This document shows positions 1-5,069 of a stretch of 5,069 bases of DNA, one piece after another. The translations under genes and the position numbers were made by a program. A model generated the notes under the pieces. It was not told where the DNA came from, ran no database searches, and saw nothing but the letters and a program-made list of their open reading frames with translations. Each line of letters opens with the position of its first letter. The first letter of the stretch is position 1. This stretch comes from Lachnospiraceae bacterium. Its GTDB lineage: Bacteria; Bacillota_A; Clostridia; Lachnospirales; Lachnospiraceae. The stretch lies in the NCBI GenBank assembly GCA_024689605.1, contig JAILDD010000003.1:1-5069 (forward strand). Direction: 5' to 3'.

Positions 1-47
1 CAATATTTTTATTTTTCATTATATTTCTATACAAGTGTCTTAATGCA

Positions 48-74
48 CTGACTGTGCGCGGATTTCTGTAAAAT
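48..74 (+). promoter_or_regulatory. Candidate sigma-A-type promoter for the PP2C-kinase pair
   Basis: The hexamer TAAAAT at 69-74 matches the -10 consensus at five of six positions. CTGACT at 48-53 matches the -35 consensus TTGACA at four of six, but the spacer is only 15 bases, shorter than the preferred 17. A start site near base 81 would give a short leader ending in the GGAGG ribosome site. An alternative -10 is TATACA at 28-33, which has no good -35 partner. This is inference from consensus matching only. Confidence 0.3.
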
Positions 75-90
75 TTTCATACTTGTTTCA

Positions 91-95
91 GGAGG
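91..95 (+). promoter_or_regulatory. Shine-Dalgarno site of the PP2C gene
   Basis: GGAGG lies 10 bases before ATG 106 and only 4 bases before an in-frame TTG at 100. A 10-base spacer is a little long but acceptable, and ATG is the much commoner start. TTG with a 4-base spacer is the weaker choice. The site therefore supports translation here but does not fully decide between two starts that differ by two residues. Confidence 0.75.
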
Positions 96-105
96 CGTAT
101 TGTCC

Positions 106-801
106 ATGTTTTATTCAATTTATTATGACAGGGGCGGAAGGGCCTGCAATCAGGATTCAGTTGCCCTGCACAAGGTGACAACGAAAAAAGGAGAGCTGGT
201 AATGGCTCTTGTAAGCGATGGCTGCGGCGGAATGGATGACGGTGAATATGCCGGCGGCTATGTGGCGGAAAAAATGAGTGCCTGGTTTTATGAGGAACTT
301 ATTAATATAGCCAGGCGGACAGATTCTTTTTCTAAAATAGAACGTTCGGCCGGCAGGAAGATTTTCAGCATACATGAGGAACTGAAAAAAAAGGGCGGTG
401 AGAACGGAAAGAAACTTGCGGCTACTTTCACGATGCTCATAGCCTATAGGAAAAGATATATTGTTTTATGGCTGGGGGATTCACCGGGAGCGGTACTGGA
501 CAGAAAACTTAAGTTTATTACATCCCCGGGGAAAAAGGACATCATCCTGACAAAGTGTGTAGGCTGCGGAAGATTCTATTATCCCATGTCAAAAAGCGGA
601 AGGATAAAGAAGAATACTGCAGTTATGCTCACAACAGACGGAATAGGGAAGTATCTTGCGGAAGAACGGATAAGCGGACCGCTTCTTCCGGGACGCATAG
701 ACTGCGCAAAAAGTGCGGACCGCACACTGAAGACCATTGGAAAGCTGCTGCAGAACTCGGGTGAAAACGATAATATGTCAGCAGTATATATCGGATTTTG
801 A
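106..801 (+). CDS. PP2C-family serine/threonine protein phosphatase
   Basis: This is a 231-residue metal-dependent (Mg/Mn) phosphoserine/phosphothreonine phosphatase, presumably cytosolic, since there is no signal peptide or membrane segment. The PP2C motifs appear in order: RACNQDS near residues 12-18 with metal-ligand Asp17; SDGCGG with Asp38; a central ATFTMLIA strand followed by WLGDS (about 106-126); LTTDGIG with Asp178; and the C-terminal NDNMS with Asp222. All four expected acidic metal ligands are present, so the enzyme looks active. The length matches stand-alone bacterial catalytic domains (about 230-250), with no sensor or FHA domain fused. A CxxC pair at Cys151 and Cys154 lies in the loop before the last Asp motifs; its meaning is unknown. 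The start is set at ATG 106 (in-frame TTG at 100 is the alternative). The next gene, a Ser/Thr kinase, begins 20 bases downstream or overlaps by 4 bases if a TTG start is used, so the phosphatase most likely reverses that kinase's phosphorylation. The family call is secure; the target is not known. Confidence 0.93.
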   Translation: MFYSIYYDRGGRACNQDSVALHKVTTKKGELVMALVSDGCGGMDDGEYAGGYVAEKMSAWFYEELINIARRTDSFSKIERSAGRKIFSIHEELKKKGGENGKKLAATFTMLIAYRKRYIVLWLGDSPGAVLDRKLKFITSPGKKDIILTKCVGCGRFYYPMSKSGRIKKNTAVMLTTDGIGKYLAEERISGPLLPGRIDCAKSADRTLKTIGKLLQNSGENDNMSAVYIGF

Positions 802-821
802 ATTTGACGGGTAAAAATGAT

Positions 822-1925
822 ATGAACAGGAACACCTCTATAGGAAAATTCAGGATAATAAGGAAGATCGCAGAGGGCGGTGAGGGCGTTGTTTACCTTG
901 CAGAGGATGAAAAGCTTCATCAGTACAATGCGGTGAAGTTTGCTCTTGGAGACAGGGAATGCAGGGAACGTATGGCGCTGCGTGAAGAAGCTTCCAGACT
1001 GGCATCTCTATCAGACAGGCGTCTGCCTTATCTTGTAGATCTGGCGGAAGGTGCTGATTATACTGCAGAGATCATGGAGTATGTTGAAGGGGAGACTCTT
1101 TCGGCATACCTTAAATCCCGGTTTCCACTGAAGCAGGATGATGCGCTCGGCCTTATGATGAAGGTTACGGATATTATCGCTTATCTGCATGAAAGCCGGC
1201 CCCAGGTTATCTACAGGGATATAAAGCCTGAGAATTTCATTGTGACAAAAGACGGCGGCATACGTCTTGTGGATATGGGTACAGCGCTTTTCGGCTATGG
1301 CAGTGCAGAGGCTGAACTTATGTCCGGGACGCCGGGGTATGCGGCCCCGGAACAGTTTACCTGCAGAAGCATAGGCCGGGAGGCTGATGTGCATGCATTA
1401 GGGATGCTTTATTCCTATATGCTGACGGGGCTTGATCCGGTAAGATGCGGCATGGAAAACTGTCTGAATGCATGTGCTGCGGTTGCGGATAAGAAAGACT
1501 ACGGTCTTATAAAGAAATGTACGGCTGCTGCACCGGATGAACGTTTTTCAAATGCGAGGGAGCTTCTGGATAACCTGAAAAGCATTCAGGATAAAAGAAG
1601 CCTTATGCGGATCATGGCTGCCATGGGCAGTCTTTTATCAAATGTGCTCATCTGGGGAAGCATAGCAGATATGACGGCTGCCGGATTAAAGGCGGGGGGA
1701 GTAACTGTTTACGGATTTATAAAAGGTGCAGCAAATGTCTATGGTACCCTTGAGGCAATATATTCTGCAGATTTTCTGGATTACCATATCTTCGCCGGAT
1801 CTTTTACAGTACTTTCAACCCTGCTTATAAAAAATGCTGTATCGGATGCAACAGGAAAAACCGGATTTGTAATAAGCTATGACTGGAACGAACTTTATAC
1901 CGAAAAATTGTCAAGTAAAATCTGA
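822..1925 (+). CDS. Eukaryote-like serine/threonine protein kinase with unrecognised C-terminal tail
   Basis: This is a 367-residue protein with an N-terminal Hanks-type kinase domain (about residues 8-255) that transfers phosphate from ATP to Ser/Thr. Visible elements are the glycine loop AEGGEGVVY (17-25), the ATP-anchoring Lys39 in NAVKF, a candidate helix-C Glu55 or Glu56, the catalytic loop YRDIKPEN (131-138; Asp133, Lys135, Asn138), metal-binding Asp151 in VDMGTA, the activation-segment end GTPGYAAPEQF (169-179), and Asp189 in ADVHALG. The key catalytic residues are present; YRD for HRD and DMG for DFG are variants. There are no PASTA repeats. Residues about 260-367 match no domain I recognise. 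They include hydrophobic stretches near 264-282 and 323-340 that could contact the membrane but are short for confident transmembrane helices. I chose ATG 822 because the kinase fold begins just after it. TTG 798 would overlap the phosphatase stop by 4 bases (TTGA) and add eight residues. Neither start has a strong SD, which suggests translation coupled to the phosphatase gene. Confidence 0.9.
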   Translation: MNRNTSIGKFRIIRKIAEGGEGVVYLAEDEKLHQYNAVKFALGDRECRERMALREEASRLASLSDRRLPYLVDLAEGADYTAEIMEYVEGETLSAYLKSRFPLKQDDALGLMMKVTDIIAYLHESRPQVIYRDIKPENFIVTKDGGIRLVDMGTALFGYGSAEAELMSGTPGYAAPEQFTCRSIGREADVHALGMLYSYMLTGLDPVRCGMENCLNACAAVADKKDYGLIKKCTAAAPDERFSNARELLDNLKSIQDKRSLMRIMAAMGSLLSNVLIWGSIADMTAAGLKAGGVTVYGFIKGAANVYGTLEAIYSADFLDYHIFAGSFTVLSTLLIKNAVSDATGKTGFVISYDWNELYTEKLSSKI

Positions 1926-1950
1926 GAGAATTTTCCGGCACTTTTTTTGT
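1900..1950 (+). terminator. Candidate intrinsic terminator at the end of the kinase gene
   Basis: Bases 1900-1909 can pair with 1929-1938 (CC-G-AAAATT type arms, nine of ten pairs with one A-C mismatch at 1903/1935) around a 19-base loop. A run of seven T follows at 1942-1948, then further T-rich sequence. The left arm and part of the loop lie inside the last codons of the kinase gene. The stem is AT-rich and the loop large, so strength is uncertain, but the position right after the stop and the T-run fit termination of the phosphatase-kinase transcript. Confidence 0.5.
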
Positions 1951-1962
1951 TATTTTGGATAC

Positions 1963-1991
1963 TTTATGTAACCCCAAGCGGGTGGTATATT
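1963..1991 (+). promoter_or_regulatory. Weak promoter candidate for ispG-polC
   Basis: TATATT at 1986-1991 is a reasonable -10 (five of six to TATAAT), with TTTATG at 1963-1968 exactly 17 bases upstream, which matches the -35 consensus at only three of six positions. It sits just after the candidate kinase terminator, where a promoter for the next unit would be expected. A transcript starting near 2000 would carry a leader of about 115 bases. The evidence is consensus matching plus position only. Confidence 0.25.
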
Positions 1992-2075
1992 TATACATGA
2001 CGCTGCAGACCATAACAATATGTTGAGCAGACTTAGCTATTCAGGACAGCCCGAAGCACTTGCTGCTGAGGGCAT

Positions 2076-2098
2076 ACTAAAGAGTAAAATGCTTTAGT
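2076..2098 (+). repeat. Perfect 7-bp inverted repeat just upstream of the ispG ribosome site
   Basis: ACTAAAG at 2076-2082 is the exact reverse complement of CTTTAGT at 2092-2098, with a 9-base loop. In RNA this gives a modest hairpin ending 6 bases before AGGAG. In DNA it could equally be an operator-like palindrome. No T-run follows, so it is not an intrinsic terminator. The function is unknown. Confidence 0.4.
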
Positions 2099-2104
2099 GC
2101 AGAG

Positions 2105-2109
2105 AGGAG
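2105..2109 (+). promoter_or_regulatory. Shine-Dalgarno site deciding the ispG start
   Basis: AGGAG ends 5 bases before ATG 2115. An in-frame GTG at 2097 lies upstream of this site and would place the ribosome site inside the coding region, so ATG 2115 is the supported start. Confidence 0.85.
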
Positions 2110-2114
2110 TACTG

Positions 2115-3182
2115 ATGTACAGAGATGAGACAAAAATCATACATATAGGCGACAGGGTAATAGGAGGGGGCAATCCCATTCTGATACAGTCGATGACAAA
2201 TACGCCGACACAGGATGCAAAGAAAACTGTGGAGCAGATCCTTGCCCTGGAGGCTGAGGGGTGCGAGATCATCCGCTGCACAGTGCCGGACATGGATGCG
2301 GCAAAGGCTATCCCGGAGATAAAGAAGCAGATACATATCCCGCTGGTAGCAGATATACATTTCAATTACCTTATGGCTCTGGCTGCGATAGAAAACGGCG
2401 CCGACAAGATAAGGATCAATCCCGGAAACATCGGCGGTCAGGAAAAGCTGAAAGAAGTGGTAAAGGCAGCAAAGGAAAGAAACATCCCTATACGCGTTGG
2501 GGTTAATTCCGGATCCCTTGAGACAGAGCTGGTGGACAAATACCACGGCGTTACCGCTGATGGAATAGTGGAAAGTGCCCTTGACAAGGTGCACATGATC
2601 GAGGAAGCGGGATACGACAATATAGTGATAAGCATAAAGTCGTCGGATGTCATGATGTGCGTAAAGGCCCATGAGCTTATAGCCGGCAAAACGGCATATC
2701 CCCTTCATGTGGGAATCACGGAGGCCGGAACAGTGATGAGGGGCAATATCAAAAGCTCCGTAGGCTTAGGCATAATACTTAACGAGGGCATAGGCGATAC
2801 CATCAGGGTTTCACTTACCGGGGATCCCATACTTGAGGTAAGGTCAGCAAAGGAAATACTCAAGTGCCTGGGACTCAGGACCGGCGGCGTGGAAGTGGTG
2901 AGCTGCCCGACCTGCGGCCGTACCAAGATCGACCTTATAGGTCTTGCGGAAAAGGTTGAGGATATGGTCCGGGAAGTGACTAAAAACAGGAACCTGAACA
3001 TAAAGGTGGCAGTTATGGGCTGCGTGGTAAACGGACCCGGCGAGGCAAAGGAAGCTGATATAGGAATTGCCGGAGGCGACGGCGTGGGGCTTCTTATAAA
3101 GCACGGCGAGATCATAAAGAAGATTCCGGAGGCAGAGCTTCTGGATGTCCTAAGGACAGAGCTTGAAAATTGGGAAGAATAG
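2115..3182 (+). CDS. ispG: 4-hydroxy-3-methylbut-2-enyl diphosphate synthase IspG (GcpE), MEP pathway
   Basis: IspG converts 2-C-methyl-D-erythritol 2,4-cyclodiphosphate to HMBPP, the next-to-last step of the MEP route to IPP and DMAPP. It is a cytosolic [4Fe-4S] enzyme fed by flavodoxin or ferredoxin. The 355-residue protein has the normal bacterial two-domain length and lacks the extra central domain of the plant form. The N-terminal TIM-barrel part carries the family segments ILIQSMTNT, IIRCTVPD, LVADIHFNY and KIRINPGNIG. The C-terminal cluster domain carries CPTC (Cys264, Cys267) and GCVVNGPGE with Cys303 and Glu310; these three Cys and one Glu at +7 are the known cluster ligands in IspG, so the enzyme should be active. 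The start at ATG 2115 is set by a well-placed AGGAG. The stop is one base before polC, so the two are almost surely co-transcribed. In many Clostridia dxr and rseP lie directly upstream; here a kinase gene does. Confidence 0.97.
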   Translation: MYRDETKIIHIGDRVIGGGNPILIQSMTNTPTQDAKKTVEQILALEAEGCEIIRCTVPDMDAAKAIPEIKKQIHIPLVADIHFNYLMALAAIENGADKIRINPGNIGGQEKLKEVVKAAKERNIPIRVGVNSGSLETELVDKYHGVTADGIVESALDKVHMIEEAGYDNIVISIKSSDVMMCVKAHELIAGKTAYPLHVGITEAGTVMRGNIKSSVGLGIILNEGIGDTIRVSLTGDPILEVRSAKEILKCLGLRTGGVEVVSCPTCGRTKIDLIGLAEKVEDMVREVTKNRNLNIKVAVMGCVVNGPGEAKEADIGIAGGDGVGLLIKHGEIIKKIPEAELLDVLRTELENWEE

Positions 3183-3183
3183 A

Positions 3184-5069
3184 ATGTCAAATCTTTTTAG
3201 TGAAATATTTGAAAATGCGGCAATAGATCCGGAATTATATTCAAAGTTTTCCTCGGTGACGGTGGAACAGATCCTGTGCATTAAGAGCAGGGGGCTGATG
3301 CGTATCGACCTGAGCCATAACAAGCCCATACGCAAGGCTCTTGTCTATGATCTGGAAAAGGAGCTGGAGGAGGCAGTCTTTGGCCCCGCAGGCTACAGCG
3401 TGGAGATACATGAGGACTACCATCTGTCGGACAGGTACGATATCAATTATCTTCTGGATCACTACTATGACAGCATGCTGCTGGAAATAAAGAACTATGA
3501 CCGCATAATATACAGCGTTATGAAAAAGGCTAAGATCTCCGTGGAGGACGGGGTTATAAAGCTCGTGCTGCCGGATACCTTTGCTGCCAAGGACAAAGAA
3601 CAGACCATACTCAGGATATTTGACGATACATTCAACGGCCGCTTCCATATGAATGCCGAGACAGAGGTGGATTACTGCGAGAGCGAGGAAAGCGTATATA
3701 CCATAGAAAGCAGGAACCGGGTGATGAACAAGGTTGCCGCTTTTTCAAGGGAGATGGAAAAGAACAGTGCCTCTGCAGAAGAAACGTCCTCTGGGGTTGC
3801 TGTGGAAAATTCTGACGACGAGCCTTTCATGACCCTGGATGATGTCCTGGATAATGCCGGTAAAAAATCAGAAAAACCGGCAGGGCTTCCCGAGGCTGAA
3901 CGGGGAAGTGAAGGCGGTGCAGAAGCTGCCCGGAAGGAAAGCTCTCCCAAAACAGCAGAAAATAAGCCATCTGAACCTAAGACTGATAAGGCTGAAAAAA
4001 AGGAGTGGTCCGGCAAGTGGGAAAAATCCCGGTCATCATTCGGCGGGAAGAAGGGCAGGAAAGGCGGAGAATCCTGGTACGGAAAGAGCCTGAAGGCCCC
4101 GGGAGCGCCTGATGATGTGATAATGGGAAATGATTTCGAAGGCGAAGTCATTGCCATGGAAAATATTACCGATGCAATCGGTGATGTAGTGGTGCACGGC
4201 CAGATAACCGCAGTGGAGGACCGTGACACAAAGGGCGGAAGCAAGATAATAAAGTATACATTAACGGACTTTACTGATACCGTCAGGATGAAGTTCTTCC
4301 AGTCCCAGGAGCTGGGCAAGGAACTTTTAGGTATCCTTAAGGTGGGTGATTTTATCAGGGTAAAAGGCGTGGCTGCTTTTGATGACTTCGATAAGGAGAT
4401 TGAAGTGCTGCGTCCTGTGGGAATCAAAAAGGTGGATGACTTCCGTGAAAAAAGGGAGGACTACAATTCACTGAAAAGGGTGGAGCTGCATGCCCATACC
4501 AAGATGAGCGACATGGATGGCTGTGTTTCCGTAAAGGACCTGGTAGGTACTGCTGTACGGTTCGGGCATAAGGCCATTGCAATAACGGATAACGGCGGGG
4601 TACAGTCATTCCCTGATGCTGCTGCACTGGACGGAAAGATAAAGATACTTTACGGCTGCAATGCCTATATCGTGGATGATACCCTGAATGCTGTAATCAA
4701 CGAGAAGGGCCAGGACTTTGACGGAAGCTTTGTGGTATTCGACCTGGAGACCACCGGCGTCGTGCCGGGAAAGTGCAAGCTCATTGAGTTCGGTGCAGTA
4801 AAGGTAGAGCACGGCGAGATAACCGACAGGTTTTCGACCTTTGTGGATCCTCACGAACCCCTGACCCAGGAGATATCAGGTCTTACCAGCATAACCGACG
4901 ACATGCTCATAGGGGCACCGAATATAGAAGAAGTTCTGCCGCAGTTCCTTAAATTCTGTGAAGGCTGCGTGCTGGTTGCTCACAATGCAAAGTTTGATAC
5001 CAACTGTATAAGGGCTGAGGCTGAGAAGCAGGGCCTTCCCTATGATTTCACTCATACGGACACAATTGA
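3184..5069 (+). CDS. polC: DNA polymerase III PolC, alpha subunit with built-in 3'-5' exonuclease (N-terminal part, cut by window end)
   Basis: PolC is the main replicative polymerase of low-GC Gram-positives. The frame is open from ATG 3184 to the window edge (628 codons plus two bases), against roughly 1,400-1,500 residues in the family, so less than half is seen. In order: an N-terminal domain (about 1-185); a charged, Lys/Glu/Ser/Gly-rich linker (about 190-305) that is probably disordered; an OB-fold domain (about 320-415) with LTDFTDTV and KVGDFIRVKG; the first part of the PHP domain (about 430-510) with VELHAHT (His436, His438) and KAIAITDNGGVQSFPDA; and then the inserted DEDD exonuclease with VFDLETTG (Asp520, Glu522) and VAHNAKFD (Asp605). 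The third exonuclease motif, the second part of PHP and the polymerase fingers and palm lie beyond the window. Oddity: residue 470 is Asn in TDN, where PolC usually has TDH. The start lies one base after the ispG stop, with GGAAG at 3173-3177 inside ispG as a moderate ribosome site. Confidence 0.96.
   Translation, partial: MSNLFSEIFENAAIDPELYSKFSSVTVEQILCIKSRGLMRIDLSHNKPIRKALVYDLEKELEEAVFGPAGYSVEIHEDYHLSDRYDINYLLDHYYDSMLLEIKNYDRIIYSVMKKAKISVEDGVIKLVLPDTFAAKDKEQTILRIFDDTFNGRFHMNAETEVDYCESEESVYTIESRNRVMNKVAAFSREMEKNSASAEETSSGVAVENSDDEPFMTLDDVLDNAGKKSEKPAGLPEAERGSEGGAEAARKESSPKTAENKPSEPKTDKAEKKEWSGKWEKSRSSFGGKKGRKGGESWYGKSLKAPGAPDDVIMGNDFEGEVIAMENITDAIGDVVVHGQITAVEDRDTKGGSKIIKYTLTDFTDTVRMKFFQSQELGKELLGILKVGDFIRVKGVAAFDDFDKEIEVLRPVGIKKVDDFREKREDYNSLKRVELHAHTKMSDMDGCVSVKDLVGTAVRFGHKAIAITDNGGVQSFPDAAALDGKIKILYGCNAYIVDDTLNAVINEKGQDFDGSFVVFDLETTGVVPGKCKLIEFGAVKVEHGEITDRFSTFVDPHEPLTQEISGLTSITDDMLIGAPNIEEVLPQFLKFCEGCVLVAHNAKFDTNCIRAEAEKQGLPYDFTHTDTI

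Larger units (their letters stand above)
1..105 (+). other. AT-rich intergenic region upstream of the PP2C gene
   Basis: This stretch has no supportable coding frame. Bases 1-45 are very rich in A and T, with several T-runs, and bases 45-105 carry the candidate promoter, an inverted repeat and the SD described separately. The end of any gene to the left lies outside the window, so I cannot say whether the phosphatase gene starts a transcript or is internal to a longer operon. Confidence 0.6.
1926..2114 (+). other. Intergenic region and probable 5' leader of ispG
   Basis: These 189 bases separate the kinase from ispG. They hold the T-tract of the candidate terminator, a weak promoter candidate, a GC-rich imperfect hairpin (GCCC 2049-2052 with GGGC 2070-2073), a 7-base-pair hairpin (2076-2098) and the ispG ribosome site. 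A small open frame (ATG 2020, stop ending 2097, 25 codons) has no SD and resembles nothing I know, so I do not call it a gene. I recognise no riboswitch class or T-box. Confidence 0.5.

Noticed and set aside
100..105. A TTG start for the phosphatase two codons upstream
   Set aside because: It is only 4 bases from GGAGG and is a rarer start codon than ATG 106. It cannot be fully excluded but is the weaker choice.
2020..2097. A 25-codon open frame (ATG 2020 to TAG 2097) in the ispG leader
   Set aside because: It has no SD upstream and no family resemblance, and its end is built from the CTTTAGT arm of the hairpin. The frame is open back to 1972 without another start, so it could be a gene remnant or a leader peptide, but nothing positive supports either.
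2097..2114. An upstream GTG start for ispG that would add six residues
   Set aside because: The clear AGGAG lies inside this extension and is ideally placed for ATG 2115, so the GTG start is unlikely.
2094..2708. A 204-codon open frame on the minus strand opposite ispG
   Set aside because: It is fully antisense to a well-supported ispG and has a His/Tyr/Cys-rich product without family motifs. Other minus-strand frames across 2705-3190 and 3241-3648 are rejected for the same reason.
3672..4427. A 251-codon open frame on the minus strand opposite polC
   Set aside because: It lies fully within polC, in its linker and OB region. Its product is Ser/Pro/Phe-rich with no recognisable domain, which is what the antisense of a Lys/Glu/Gly-rich coding stretch gives.
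5061..5069. An apparent TGA at the last three bases that could look like the end of polC
   Set aside because: In the polC frame the last full codon is ATT at 5065-5067 and the final GA begins the next codon, so the gene continues past the window and is not truncated.

Overview
The window reads as a chromosomal segment of a low-to-moderate GC Gram-positive bacterium, most likely a Clostridia member and plausibly Lachnospiraceae. This rests on three things: a PolC-type replicative polymerase (a Firmicutes hallmark), a tight ispG-polC pair as commonly seen in Clostridia, and heavy use of ATA (Ile) and AGG/AGA (Arg) codons with strong Shine-Dalgarno (SD) sites. The genus cannot be fixed from the sequence alone. 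All four genes are on the + strand.

Layout. Bases 1-105 are AT-rich intergenic DNA with a candidate promoter, a small inverted repeat and a clear SD. Bases 106-801 encode a compact stand-alone PP2C-family Ser/Thr phosphatase. Bases 822-1925 encode a eukaryote-like Ser/Thr kinase without PASTA repeats, with a roughly 105-residue unrecognised, fairly hydrophobic C-terminal tail. The two form a signalling pair, probably one transcript. A candidate intrinsic terminator straddles the end of the kinase gene (1900-1950). It is followed by a roughly 165-base leader or intergenic stretch with a weak promoter candidate and hairpins. Bases 2115-3182 encode IspG (GcpE), the [4Fe-4S] enzyme of the MEP isoprenoid pathway, and one base later polC starts at 3184. 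polC runs off the right edge after 628 codons; only the N-terminal domain, a charged linker, the OB domain, the first part of the PHP domain and the first part of the inserted 3'-5' exonuclease are present.

How they work together. The window joins two functionally distinct modules. The first is a reversible Ser/Thr phosphorylation pair whose target is not visible here. The second is a housekeeping ispG-polC unit, in which isoprenoid precursor synthesis and DNA replication are linked by transcription rather than by mechanism. In many Clostridia ispG is preceded by dxr and rseP; here a phosphatase/kinase cassette precedes it.

I do not see a mobile element, CRISPR array, RNA gene or convincing undescribed system. 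The points most worth a second look are the kinase tail, the Asn in the PHP motif of PolC where His is usual, and the structured leader ahead of ispG.
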